DNA from: Prorocentrum cordatum
Lineage: Eukaryota > Sar > Dinophyceae > Prorocentrales > Prorocentraceae
Reading direction: 5' to 3'
NCBI GenBank assembly: GCA_963575745.1
Contig: CAUYUJ010017815.1
Span: 170,001-225,000, forward strand
DNA length: 55,000 bases
Made by a program: the position numbers and the translations under genes. Positions 1 to 9,971 of this stretch are shown piece by piece; positions within the stretch are counted from its first letter, which is position 1, and every line of letters begins with the position of its first letter. Under the pieces are notes generated by a model. It was not told the DNA's origin, made no database searches, and saw nothing but the letters and a program-made list of their open reading frames with translations.

Positions 1-824
1 CTGCAATTTTAGCATATTCGCCTTTCGGATTTCATCAGCTTTCAAGACGGTGTCAAAGCCCCCGAGATCGCCTCCAGACGCCCCAAAAGGCCCCCAAGAA
101 AGCTTCAAGACGGCCGAGCCGGGCCTCACAATCGCCCACGAGAGCCCCAAGACAGCCCATAATGGAACCAAGAGGCCCCCCAAGGGCTCCCAGCACAGAC
201 CCAAAAGGGCCATGGGAGGTCCCCGGAAGTGCCGAAGACGGGTCCAAAGGGGGCTCCAGTGGGCTCAAGCTCCCCAAGACGGCCCAAGAAGGCCCCAGGA
301 CTGCCCATGAAGGCGCCAAAACGGCCCACGAGGGCCCCGAAAACACCCCCACGATGTTTCCGAATGCCAACACAAAGACCCCCAAGGCACCCCAAAAAGC
401 TTTCCAAGGGGCCTTCAAACCACAAAAATCGCCCCCCTTCCCTTCGTAAAACCTGCAATTTTAGCAGAGTCGCCTTTCGGATTTCATCAGCTTTCCAAAC
501 GGTTTCAAAGCCCCCGAGATCGCCTCAAGACGCTCCAAACGGCTCCCTAGAAAGCTTCAAGACGGCCGAGCCGGGCCCCACGATCGCCCACAAGAGCCCC
601 AAGACAACCCATAATGGAACCAAGAGGCCCCCCAAGGGCTCCCAGCACAGACCCAAAGGGGCCATGGGAGGTCCCCGGAAGTGCCCAAGATGGGTCCAAA
701 GGGGGCTCCAGCGGGCCCAAGCTCCCCAAGACAGCCCAAGAAGGCCCCAGGACGGCCCATGAAGGCACCAAAACGACCCACGAGGGCCCCGAAAACACCC
801 CCACGATGTTTCCGAATGCCAACA
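1..824. repeat. 452-bp tandem duplication, GC-rich
   Basis: Two copies of one sequence start at 1 (cut by the window edge) and at 453. They are alignable over 372 bases (1-372 and 453-824), after which they diverge. Each copy consists of degenerate blocks of about 30 bases built on AAGACGGCCCACGAGGGCCC. Frames on both strands stay open through it, which is expected of such a repeat and is not evidence of a gene. Related blocks recur near 13740-14140 and, inverted, at 14985-15290. Confidence 0.85.
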
Positions 825-839
825 TTCATTGATTTTGCC

Positions 840-1181
840 CCCATGACATTCACATTGTGACCCAGTCGTTGAGGGTCTCGTGGCATGCAGCGAAGATGCC
901 CGAAGATGCCCCGTACAAGTTGCATATGCATGTTCATACCCTTACGCACAAAAAAAATGTACAGATGTACGCTGTACACACATACAACAATGTAAGTCTA
1001 TTGTATACACCTAGACATTTATACGGAACGTGCATGCACGTGCGCGTGTATACATGCATGCGCGCATGTACGCACGCACGCATTCCGCTTGCGTGCAGAA
1101 CTCAAAGGACCAAGGTGCATGGCGCGCAGCGCCAATGCAGTCTTGTGTATATATATAGATATACGTATATACATACCTATA

Positions 1182-1236
<55 letters not shown>

Positions 1237-1240
1237 CCTC
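840..1240. repeat. CA/TG-rich stretch ending in (TA)n microsatellite
   Basis: Low-complexity sequence with TGCATG-type and ACACAC-type runs, then a nearly pure TA tract at about 1182-1233. I see no gene in it. Confidence 0.8.
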
Positions 1241-1337
1241 TTGTTTGCCCTCCCTCTTGCTTCCGTTCTCCTCCTCCTTCCCCGCCAGCGGGCTCCTACC
1301 TCAGTCCCTGCTCCGCTTCGGCTTTGTCCCGCTAGCT

Positions 1338-1618
1338 GGTTTCGCCCGTTCTCTCCCTCCCTGGGTTCGCCCCCAGTTGCCCTTGGTCGGTATCATTTAT
1401 TCGATCCCCATCCCCATCCCCATCCCCCTCGAGACCCCCACCAAATTACCACCCCAGTTGGGGATACACCCCTCGAACCCCGAAGAGAGCGGCCTATATC
1501 CCCATCTAGGGGGGTGAATCGGCCAGCGGAGCCCAGGCCACGCAGCTGGCGATGGGGATCGGTTAAGCGATACTCATCTCTCCCTCCCTGGGTTCGCCCC
1601 CCGTTGCCCTTGGGCCAG
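1338..1618 (+). repeat. Direct repeat of about 50 bp, two copies
   Basis: The block beginning TCTCCCTCCCTGGGTTCGCC occurs at about 1350-1390 and again at about 1578-1618. Between the copies are a short CCCCAT tandem run (about 1408-1430) and sequence with no recognisable coding content. Confidence 0.6.
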
Positions 1619-1678
1619 ACGCCCCCGCGAGCGCCCTTGCGCGCCGCTCTCCGCTGCGCCCGCGTCTTAGACGTACCA

Positions 1679-1838
1679 TTAAGTCGGGCCTGTCTCTCTA
1701 CAGGAGGAATAGTCAAAAATAGTTAAACATAGTCTGGTGACGATTTTTTGAATATTTGTTTTGACAATGTGTAAGGTTTTTTGACTACTTTTGAATATTC
1801 CTCGAACATCGGCCTGTAGGGGAACAGGCCCGACCTAA
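1679..1838 (+). mobile_element. Family A element, copy 1 (160 bp, TTAA-ended MITE-like)
   Basis: The element begins TTAAGTCGGGCCTGT and ends with its inverted complement (ACAGGCCCGACCTAA). The terminal inverted repeats run about 30 bases and include the subterminal motif CTACAGG. The interior is AT-rich and non-coding, and contains the family motif GACGATTTTTTGA. The length of 160 bp is identical to copy 3 at 32932-33091. TTAA ends are typical of piggyBac or Kolobok target sites, but no transposase is present, so the superfamily is inference. Confidence 0.8.
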
Positions 1839-2737
1839 ACGTAGCACGCCCCCCCGGCACGCGGTAACTGCTCGCGTCGTGAAATTCAGGGCGGTGTTTT
1901 TGTTCGCGCTTTGGGCCTCTGGGAGCCCTCGCCAAGCCCCGGGGCAGTCAACGAGTCAGGGTGTAAAGCGGGCCCAGGGGGAAGGGTCGGGACTTCCGGG
2001 AGCCGCGCATTGAACAAATCAGCATCGCATGTGTGGGAAGGGAGGTCTCGGCTACGCGTGAGAGTGTCGGAGTGACCTTTGGTGCTGGCCCTCTGGGGTC
2101 CCCCGCTCGCTCAAGTTCGCCGAGCGCGGTGCGATAGCGGCGGCTCGCGCGCCCGGATTCTGCCTCCTGGCGACCCCCATGAGTCGCGCGCCAGAGGTCT
2201 ATCTTCCCTGGGGTCACTCTGGCGTGTAGCCGAGGGCATTTTGCTTGCTAATGCAGATCTGCCTTATGGATGGAGCTCACGAAAGGGTAAGCTCAGTCAT
2301 GGGATATCCTTGCCCGGGGTCGTAATTATTTGTTTCAAGCACTATGTACTATTTTGTTTCTCCCGAGCAGCTCCTCTGCTTTTTGTGTTCGCCGGGGCAA
2401 GTCTTGTATCTCTGAACATGTTGTTTTCCCTTAGGTCTGCCCCTCGTTGGCTCTGACCCCCAGAAGTCTGACCCCCCATGACCAGAAGGCAAATGAGAGG
2501 GGGAAACGGGGCGAGAAAGGTGGGAAATAGGGTGGAACGGGGAGGGTACGCCAGGTTCGCGTCGTGTCGACCAGCGGCGACCCCGCCGCTGGCGTTCAAC
2601 ATGGAACGCCGGAGACCCAGAATCGGTTTGTTTCGAACGAACTGATGCTTCGGAAACGGCCGAACGTTCAAGGTCGAAGGACCTCCGCGGTGTCAGGAAC
2701 CCACGCCCAAGTCGGCACGACACGAACCTGCCGTAAA
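1839..2737. other. Unassigned, no gene recognised
   Basis: Unique-looking GC-rich sequence between two short elements. Open frames on both strands are short, overlap one another and match no family I recognise. Confidence 0.5.
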
Positions 2738-2899
2738 TCAGGAGGGAAAAAAACACACAGACACAATTAATCGGCGATTCCCAGAAAATATAGGAAAATA
2801 TGGGAAATGGGGGGGAAGACAAAAATCAAGAAAATATGGGAAAATATGTGGAATATGTTTATTTGTGTGTATTTATTTGTGTGTCCTGGGGCCCCTTCA
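2738..2899 (+). mobile_element. Family B element, copy 1 (162 bp, TSD GTAAA)
   Basis: The element starts TCAGGAGGGAAAAAA, carries the motif CACACAGACACAATTAATCG, has a centre of repeated GAAAATATGGGAAAATATGG blocks, and ends TGGGGCCCCTTCA. It is flanked on both sides by GTAAA (2733-2737 and 2900-2904), a 5-bp target-site duplication. Copies 2 and 3 (23949, 27953) share the same ends and nearly the same length. The ends form only a weak inverted repeat (TCAGGAGGG against TGAAGGGGC). Confidence 0.85.
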
Positions 2900-3166
2900 G
2901 TAAAGAAAGGGGCGCGGGGGGGAGGTCGAAGAGTGCCGTACGCAGCTGACTGCGGCACCGCCGCGCGGGAGCTCCTCCTCGATATATACGCCCCGTCGCC
3001 TGCGGCGCCGTGGAGACCTGGCCGCGGGCAGCTGGCTCGCTGAGCTCCCGTTGCTATCCCCAGGCATGATCGCGCCTTGAAAAAATTCGTTAAAGGCTTA
3101 ACGACTTCTGCCGTCCTTCGACTCGCGCTGGAGCGGCCGCGAGTTGCTTCACCTTTCCTCGGAGAT

Positions 3167-3255
3167 CTTTGGATTTACCCGGATTTGTTTCGATTTGCCT
3201 GGATTTATATCTGGATTTACCTAGATTTATCTGCATTTACCTGGATTTTTCTGGC
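3167..3255 (+). repeat. Degenerate 12-bp minisatellite
   Basis: About seven imperfect copies of CTGGATTTACCT are seen, some varied to CTAGATTTATCT or CTGCATTTACCT. Confidence 0.75.
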
Positions 3256-3299
3256 TCGCTCCCCACAAGTCGATCGGCGAAAAGTCGACAAGCCCTTAG

Positions 3300-3437
3300 G
3301 GAAAAATCAGGACGGGAGGTTTTTGGCCAATTTCGGCCTCGGGAGCGCCCTCGCCGGGCCTCGGGACGGTCAAAAAAAACGACTCGGGAGGAAAAGCCGG
3401 TCCCGGGGAAAGGGTCCGGACTTCAGGGGCCCCGTGT
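3300..3437 (+). repeat. Family G dispersed repeat, copy 1
   Basis: The block begins AAAAATCAGGACGGGAGG, contains CCGGGCCTCGGGACGGTCAA, and runs to the GGAAAGGGTCCGGACTTC region. Similar blocks occur at 22954-23070 and 27845-27952, the last interrupted by a family B insertion. It is non-coding and no clear terminal repeats are seen. Confidence 0.6.
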
Positions 3438-4047
3438 TGTAATGATCGGGACGTTGCATGTCTGGAACTCCCTTTTCGTCTGCCCCGATGTTCGCTCCCG
3501 GCCATGCGGCGTTCGAGCACGGGCGAACGATGAGTTCGATTAGAGGGTCACTGGGGTGCGTCGGAGACGAGGGTCGCTGCGCTGCGTCGGAGGAGAAGGA
3601 AGCCACGAATTGGGTGCGCGGTCGTTCCTGCCGTTTCTTCCCTTGTGCCTCCTGCGCTTCTACTCTTCTTCCTCCTGCCTCGGGCCGTCTCCCCGCCCAT
3701 GTCCAGCCTGGCCGCCGCCGCCAGCTGCCCACATCTCTCAAGCAGTGTCGAAGCGTCCTGGCTCGCCTTTGGCCCACCAGAGACTGTTCTAAGAACCTCT
3801 CGTGGTCTGCACGAGATGTACTTAGAACATTTCTGGCTGGGACTGTCTTGTTTTAAAACATCGGGTTTATGTTCCAAGAACCTTGTTCTTATAACATTTG
3901 CACCCGCGACGGGGCACGATGTCCAGGCAGACAGGGCGAAAGCAGGCCGCCGCCAGCGCCGACGACGAAGGCGACCACGTACTCAGAGGATGGCTCGGTG
4001 GGGGGCGGTAGGATGGGAGGAGAATGGGGGGGGGCAGGGTCGGGCCG
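3438..4047. other. Unassigned, no gene recognised
   Basis: Moderately GC-rich sequence with overlapping short frames on both strands. It contains one strong local hairpin at 3786-3828, annotated separately. Nothing else is recognised. Confidence 0.5.
3786..3828. other. Two-step perfect hairpin
   Basis: The outer arms are GTTCTAAG and CTTAGAAC, the inner arms TCTCGTG and CACGAGA, and the loop is about 5 bases. The arms are interrupted only by 4-base bulges. No T tract or gene context supports a terminator. Confidence 0.6.
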
Positions 4048-4303
4048 GGCTAGTCTAGGCCTCCTAGATGGGGTCGGAGTAGATGGGGTCGGAGGGTCGC
4101 GCCGCATCGCCGATGCATCGCCGATGCGGCTCGATTCGGAGCCCGATTTTTTTCACGCGGACGTCGCCGATGCATCGCCGACGTCGCGGATGCATCGCCG
4201 GTGCATCGCCGATGCATCGACGATGCATCGCCGATGTATCGCCGATGCAGCGCGATCCTCCGACACCATCTACTCCGACCCCATCTAGGAGGCGTCTAGC
4301 TAG
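4048..4303. mobile_element. Foldback element with long inverted arms and GATGCATCGCCG core
   Basis: The left arm (about 4048-4112) and right arm (about 4235-4303) are near-perfect reverse complements over about 60 bases. Both carry CCTCCTAGATGGGGTCGGAG and both outer ends carry CTAG. Between them lies a 12-bp array of GATGCATCGCCG and variants. Related fragments occur at 5510-5560, 5680-5712 and 49810-49845. I identified no target-site duplication. Confidence 0.7.
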
Positions 4304-4344
4304 GACGACGAGGATAAATCCGTTCCAGAGCGTTCTGGAACGCT

Positions 4345-4370
4345 CTCAGAGCGTTCTAGAACGCTCTGAG
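4345..4370. repeat. 26-bp perfect palindrome
   Basis: The half-site is CTCAGAGCGTTCT followed directly by its reverse complement. A second, near-perfect version (AGAGCGTTCTGGAACGCTCT) lies immediately upstream at 4327-4346. Each centre contains TTCnnGAA, the spacing of a heat-shock element, but no gene is nearby. Confidence 0.8.
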
Positions 4371-4515
4371 AAGGCCGCGGCGCCCGATACATCCTCCAGA
4401 GCCGCCAGATCTCAGACGTTCTCGATCTGTTCTCACCCGATGTTGTCCTCGTCCTGGCTTCGTCTCACTTGCAGGGGAATGGGTGCGGGATGTGTCCAGG
4501 GGAGGGAAGACGCTG

Positions 4516-4636
4516 CAGGGAGTGCAGGGGGAGAAGGCGGGCGGCCTGCTCGCCAGAGGGGGCCGCGGGCGGAGGCGAGTCGGAGTCGGATGAGGACGAG
4601 GAGGACTACGAGCGGGGCGACGAGGCCCACGCCAGG
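4516..4636 (+). CDS. Possible acidic exon, unknown protein
   Basis: One frame reads as a compact acidic segment (GGGESESDEDEEDYERGDEA) with GC-rich third positions, unlike the pure trinucleotide repeats around it. It is preceded by a GCAG and followed by GCCAG|GC, which could serve as an acceptor and a GC donor; dinoflagellates are known to use GC and GA donors. There is no start, no recognised domain and no homologous exon nearby. It could equally be a chance product of the purine-rich neighbourhood, and I do not assign a function. Confidence 0.2.
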
Positions 4637-4670
4637 CTTCCAGCCTGTCCTCTTTTCTTCACCATGCTAG

Positions 4671-5003
4671 TCGAGATCCTCCTCCTCCTCCTCCTCCTCC
4701 TCCTCCTTCTCCTTCCTCCTCCTATCTCCTCCTCCTATCTCCTCCCTTTCCTCCTCCTCCTCCCTCTCTCCCTCTCTCCGGCCTGGGGCCACCCGAGCGG
4801 GTCCCCACCCCGATACGCGCAGGGGAGCCCCCGGGGCTCCGGTGCTCCCGTCCGGCGTCTCAGGCCACCGCGGCCTGGGCCGATCCCCTGCTGGGGCCGG
4901 CTCCCAGGGCATGTGTTGCTCTCAGGGCCTGGGCCGCGTCGTCATGGCCCGCGTGGGGGCGAGGGAAGGAGGAGGAGGAGGAGGAGGAGGCGGAGGAGGA
5001 GGA
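4671..5003. repeat. CTC and GGA microsatellites around GC-rich spacer
   Basis: A (CTC)n-type tract with CTATCTC interruptions lies at 4671-4780 and a (GGA)n tract at about 4968-5003. The frames through them encode only Leu, Pro, Glu, Gly or Arg runs and are not genes. Confidence 0.85.
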
Positions 5004-5590
5004 AGACAACGGCTCCCAAGGCGCTCCAGCCGAGACAGCGGCACCTGCTTCTGGGTGTTCCTCTGGAGACGGGGGGGGGAGGGTGTGGAAACAATGCTAC
5101 ACACCAAAATGTGTCACGATGCCATGTTTTCCGCACGCGGCGTGCCACAGACTCAAGGGCCCTAAACAGCGATGGAAACTTCGGGCATGCCAGCATGGAG
5201 GCAACAGCAGGGGAGGAGAGGAGCACAAGACCAAGAGGAAAAAAGACAAGAGGATTGCAGTGCTACTCCACAGAGGGAGGGGAGGCGGGAGGGCCCTGAG
5301 GGAACCCGGAGGCAGGGGCGACGGGCGCACGGCCGGGGGCCCTGCGCCGCCTGGCGCAGGGATCTCGTGGCCAGGGCCACGAAGCCTCCCCGATGTCGTG
5401 GCCCCTCCTCTTTGAACGGTCCCATGGTACCCCTCGTCCGCGCACATGCGTGGGGCCACGATGCGCCCTCCCCCTTCCTGGGGCCCCGCTGGAGTAATTA
5501 GACGGGGTCGGATGAGCGCAGCGCGTCGCCGATGCATCGAAGCTGCGGCTGCGATGCTGAGCTCGATTCCCTACATCCCAGCGTCGCCCA
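5004..5590. other. Unassigned, no gene recognised
   Basis: GC-rich sequence with overlapping open frames on both strands, none with recognisable domains. The end (about 5510-5560) carries a fragment related to the foldback element, with GTCGCCGATGCATCG. Confidence 0.45.
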
Positions 5591-5712
5591 GCACCCCTCC
5601 TCCGCCTCCTCCACCTCCTCCTCCTCCTCTTCCTCCTCCTCCTCCTCCTCCTCCTCCTCCTCCTCCTCCTAACCATCGCCGATGCATCGGCGACGATGCA
5701 TGATCCTCCGTC
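5591..5712. repeat. (CCT)n microsatellite and foldback-related tail
   Basis: A CTC/CCT tract runs at 5591-5671 and is followed by the palindromic motif CGCCGATGCATCGGCG, the core unit of the foldback element at 4048-4303. This suggests a second, degraded copy opened by the microsatellite. Confidence 0.75.
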
Positions 5713-5990
5713 CAGGCGGCCTCCCGTGGGCGGCCACCGGTTGGGATGGCAGGGAGGAGGGTGCGTCTTTGCTGCGCCTCGACCTTCGGGCCAGGAGCCT
5801 CTGGCCTCGAGCTCCCGCGCTCTGCATCAGAGTCAGGATCAGACCGTTCCCCGCGGCCCGCGCTCTTCCTCGTCCTCCTCATCCGCCTCCTCGATGCGAA
5901 GAGATCCAAGCGCCGCGCCGAGATTTCAGGGTGGTGGAGCACCACGCGAACGGAAGCTACAGCACGGCCGTTCCTATCTCCTACCCGATC

Positions 5991-6129
5991 TTAAATCGGG
6001 CACGTCCCTTCACAGGAGGAACAGTTCCAAATAGTCCAAAAATAGTCGGGGGACGATGTTTTGAGTATGTTTTGTTTACTTTCTGCTTATTTTTGGATAT
6101 TCTGAATTTTTCGCCCATAATCCGCCTGA
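5991..6129 (+). mobile_element. Family A element, copy 2 (3' end lost)
   Basis: It starts TTAAATCGGGCACGTCCC, followed by ACAGGAGGAACAG, AATAGTC and GACGATGTTTTGA, in the same order as copies 1 and 3. Homology ends after about 139 bases, before the right terminal repeat should appear. Confidence 0.7.
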
Positions 6130-6370
6130 CTATCAATCTTTCTTGGATCCATTTTCGCCCCCGACCTGTAGACTTTTTCGCCCATTTTCCCATGATCTTT
6201 TTTTTTGCCTTGCCCGACCTGAACCCAATCCATGAGCCCCACTCCGCCCCTCGGGGGATAGATACCATTTGGTGGTCCGGCGATGCAGTGTGGCCCCGAT
6301 CACCCGGCGAGACAGAGAGCTTGCTCGAACAGCGTCTGAAGCGGTGAACGGCATCGAGATCTGCCTCGGT

Positions 6371-6543
6371 TGGGCCCTGAAGAAGGAACCCTTTTGGTTG
6401 GGGAGGGGCTCCGCGTTCCTGAAGCGTTTCGCAGCTTGCCTCAAGTTTCCCCTATGTCTTCGATAGGAAGTCGAAGTTTAACTCATGGAGAAAGGGGCCT
6501 CGTTCCTTATTTAGGGCTCCTTAGGTCAACGCCCCGACTGTAT
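6371..6543 (+). mobile_element. Family C element, copy 1
   Basis: It shares high identity with 14224-14399 over about 172 bases. Within it, GCCCTGAAGAAGGAAC (6374) and the inverted form GTTCCTTATTTAGGGC (ending 6517) make an imperfect inverted repeat, and both copies continue to CAACGCCCCGACTGTA. It is non-coding and no target duplication was identified. Confidence 0.6.
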
Positions 6544-6829
6544 CTCTGTGGGGCGGGCCCGCCTGGAAGAGAGAATGGCACCGACGAGCTGGTTCTGACA
6601 GGCTGGCCGAAGACGGAAAAAGCCACTGGCGGCAGATTCAAGGAGGGGGGCGACAGAAGTCGAGGTTCAGAAAGGAAGAGCGAGGACGTGGACAACCACC
6701 TGCGCAGCTCGAACGCGCGCCGAGGCCCCAGATCGTCCGGCGTGCAACCTACCTTCCAGAAGGAACGCCGGACAAATAATTAACAACTTAGACCCATGGG
6801 GTCTCCGCGAGATATCCGCCAGCATATGC

Positions 6830-8350
6830 GAACTATAGAGGAGCCAGCACCGATGGCCGTGAGTGCCAGGTGCGAGGCCAAGGCGCGCCTGAAAATCTGG
6901 TGATTTGTGGACCGGGAGGGGGGGAGGTCAGAGAAGTCATCAGAGCGGGCGAAACGCTTTCAGTAATGGTTACCGCCAGCGGGGGTGGATGAGGTGTCCT
7001 GGAAGATCGGAGCCCGACAGCTCGATAAACCGCGAGCCTTTGAAATTGGATCCGATAGAGCCGCGTCCCCGCACTGCAGCCCACGGAGAAACCGACGGGG
7101 GCCGCTGGGGTCCCACAGGCGGGCGCGACGCTGAATAGATGCCTCCAGTGAAACTCTGCCTGGGGCCTTCCAGAAAGCTGGGAATCTTGCAGCTTACGCG
7201 CCGAGTCTCCTTCGTAAAGAGCGCCGCGGCTTGGGCGTCACGGAAGGCAGCTTGGAAGCGGACGAGGTCCACGATCCGAACCGCGAATGCACCGCCGAGG
7301 TCGCCGGCGTCCACGGCGACGTTTTCCTCGGCTCATTCGTGCTAGGCCCGCACGGCGCAAGCCACAGCACCATCTTGCCCTATAAGGGCCCGTGCGATGG
7401 TACGGAAGACCATGGCGAACTGTGCAGCTCCCAGCCATCGCGCTCGCAGCTGCAAGTCGCGAGTGGCAGGTGCAGCGCCTCGGCGACACTTGACTCTGCT
7501 AACCACAGCCAGGACGGAGTGGGTAACCAAGGGCGGTCGATGCCAGCGAGGCGCTCGTGCTCCACAACCATCTGCAAGAACATCGGGTCCTGCACAATGT
7601 GCCTGGGAAGCGGCGTGACACGATTTTGGTCGCCAGGCGGCCTCGGAGCCCACTGGAAGATGAGCGGCGCGTGGTCGCTGACCGAGTCTCGATGCAACTC
7701 CTGTGCCTCGTCCGGCGCCGAAGCACATTCCTTACCGATCTGCGTGGCGTGCTGCGCATAGGTTGGTGCCAATGCGTCGGACGTTCGGCGTCGAACTCGA
7801 CCAACATCTTCCAAAGCTGCCTTCATCGGTGGTCTCCCGCACGATCCTGCTGATGAGCCGCATCAGCCCCAGAGCCGTCGGGAGTGTCACATGTGGAGCC
7901 AGCTCGCAATTGGAGTCGGTAATGGTGAAGACCCCGACTATGAGAACCACTGGTTATGTTGCGTTGGCTTGCGAAGCTCCCGCCTGGGCCCGGAATCTCT
8001 GGGCGAACGGCCAGAACTCGTCATAGGAGATGTCGTGGTTGTGGACGTTCCAGTGGTAAAAACGATCTTTGAGGGAATGCTGACAATCTCCGTGAGCAGG
8101 ATGCCTCCAGACACCAAGATCTCGGAGGACACGGTAATGTCAGGACTTGTCGGCACGATAGTGGCGACGCCGCCCAGCGTATCGCGCTCTGGGGGGCCGA
8201 ACATATACGATGCGAATGTCAGAATCGACGGAGAAGCGGATCACGAGCCTCCCCGTCGGCATGAACCTCCTGGAGCGCCACTCCCCATCGAACGAGGCGG
8301 GTCCACTCAGGCTGCATCTTCGATGTGTGATTCCGTTTCGCATTACGTCC
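6830..8350 (-). pseudogene. Decayed LINE retrotransposon: endonuclease region
   Basis: On the minus strand the fragments read, in order, like a LINE APE-type (EEP) endonuclease. They are: RFMPTGRLVIRFSVDSDI (about 8250-8200); GGVATIVPTSPDITVSSE (about 8175-8120); NVHNHDISYDEFWPFAQRF (about 8050-7990); a degraded LIVGVFTIT where GDFN is normal (about 7950-7925); LVEFDAERPTHWHQP (about 7805-7760); and the signature VSDHAPLIFQW (about 7680-7645). The frames change at least three times and an in-frame stop precedes LIVGVFTIT, so it cannot be expressed. The Asp of GDFN is lost. Downstream sequence to about 6830 is probably the linker before reverse transcriptase, and no reverse transcriptase is found. 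The family role would be nicking target DNA for retrotransposition. The clade is not assigned. Confidence 0.75.
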
Positions 8351-8639
8351 TAGAGTGTCCGCGGGTTCTCGACCTTTGTATCGGTCCCCCGTGATCCCAG
8401 GGTCAAACTTGGCCTGCTTCGTGATATTGGCCGGGATGATTTCAATGTTGCGTTAATTGCATGTATTATCTCACAGCCTAAATGGGGCTGTTGTTTTTTT
8501 TCTGGACACCCCACGCAGAAACACACCTCCATCACCACCACAAGCTCTTGTTCCCCACATCCAGAACGGGGTTCTCGAATTTCTCTGCGCAACCATTCTC
8601 TCTTCTTCTGCCCCTTCTCGTCTTCACTCACAGTCATGC

Positions 8640-8987
8640 ACTCACACACTCATCAGCAGCATCATCATCAGCATCATCATCACCATCATCACCATCACCA
8701 TCACGAGCACAATTAACACTCACCCGCCACCACACCGTGGTCATCAACCTCATCATCGTCATCATCATCAGCATCAGCACCATCATCATCTTAGAAGCAT
8801 TCACGCACTCACCAACATTCTCAGACACACACGCACCTCGCACACTCACCCGTTAGCGTCACTCAAGATCACTATCACCGTTCATCATCGCCACCTCACC
8901 ATCTTCATCATCATCGGCATCATCCCATCATGGTCATCGGTCATCATCAGCACACTCGCGCTTATCTTGAAGATCTCGCGATCGGGA
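8640..8987 (+). repeat. Degenerate (CAT)n/(CAC)n microsatellite
   Basis: A long imperfect run of CAT, CAC and CAG trinucleotides with CACTCACAC interruptions. No gene is seen. Confidence 0.8.
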
Positions 8988-9670
8988 GCCTCGTCTGTGA
9001 GTGAATCGCGAGGCAGTCTCGAGCGGGAGCCCCTCCTTATGGGCGCTCCACCTCCACGTTCGAATCCGAGCGGGCCATCTGAAACCTGTAACGGTCGCCA
9101 TGTGTGAGTTCCGCAAGCTTGAATTTGGATAATGTCTTGAGCGTGGCGTCGTCTGTGAGTGAATCGCGAGGCAGTCTTGAGCGGGAGCCCCTCCGTACGG
9201 GGTCCCTACCTCCATGTTCGATTCCGAGCGGGTCATCTGAAACCTGTAATTGTCCTCACTTTTGGGTTCGTCGGGTCTGAATCGGGAGGAAGTCCAGATC
9301 GGGGCGTCGTCTGTGAGTGAATCGCGAGGATGTCTCGAGCGGGAGCCCTTCCTCAGGGGGTCCCTACCTCCATGTTTGATTCCGAGCGGGTCATCTGAAA
9401 CCTGTAGTTGTCCTCACTTTTGAGCTCCTCAGGCCTGAATTTGAAGGAGGTCTCGACAAGGGCGTCGTCTGCGAGGGATTCGCGAGGAAGTTTTCGAGCA
9501 GGAGCCTCTCCCAGTGGGGTCTCCATTTCCATGTTTGAATCCGAGTGGGTCAGCCGTAAGTTGTAAATGTCAGTTCTTTTGGGTTTCTCAGGCTTGAATC
9601 GGAAAAAAGTTTCGAGTGGTGGCGTCTGTGAATGAAGTGCAAGGAAATGTCGAGCGGGAGCCCCGTCCAC
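8988..9670 (+). repeat. 158-bp tandem repeat, 4.3 copies
   Basis: Copies start at 8988, 9146, 9304, 9462 and 9620, an exact 158-base spacing. Each begins near GCGTCGTCTGTGAGTGAATC and includes CGAGCGGGAGCCC and CATGTTTGATTCCGAGCGGG. The fifth copy stops after about 50 bases, where a possible exon begins. Identity falls towards the right-hand copies. Confidence 0.9.
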
Positions 9671-9971
9671 GCTGTCGCGGGGCCAGACGCCGCGCAAGGA
9701 CGTGACCGTCGACTGCGCCGAGGATGAGGAAATTGGCCGCACGGGCATGTTGGACGGGTAGTGGTGGCTGCACCTCTACGTCATGTTCACCCGCGCCGCG
9801 CGCATGCAGAAAAAGCTGGTCCTGCGGCCGCCTTCGCGAGAGTTTCTGGAGCGCGGGCCGCCGGCGTCCCTGTGGAAGGCGCTACGGAAGTTCGAGAAGA
9901 GGGCTGCGAGCTCCAGGGCTGAGGTGGAGCAGCTCGCGGCAGAGCTAGGCTTCGCGCTGCCTCCCGCCTGA
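9663..9971 (+). CDS. Possible C-terminal exon, unknown protein, one in-frame stop
   Basis: One frame reads coherently from the edge of the 158-bp array to a TGA at 9969-9971, broken only by a TAG at 9759-9761. Upstream of the TAG it is acidic (DVTVDCAEDEEIGRTGMLDG). Downstream it reads WWLHLYVMFTRAARMQKKLV, then a basic and acidic helical tail (SLWKALRKFEKRAASSRAEV). Third positions are strongly GC, as expected of coding DNA here, and a GGGAG just before 9661 could be the acceptor. The TAG means either a pseudogene or an intron boundary near it. No family is recognised. An ATG at 9783 would give a 62-residue frame alone. Confidence 0.4.

Noticed and set aside
857-1726. 289-codon frame from 857
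   Set aside because: It crosses CA-rich and TA microsatellites, a direct repeat and part of a family A element. No coherent protein is visible.
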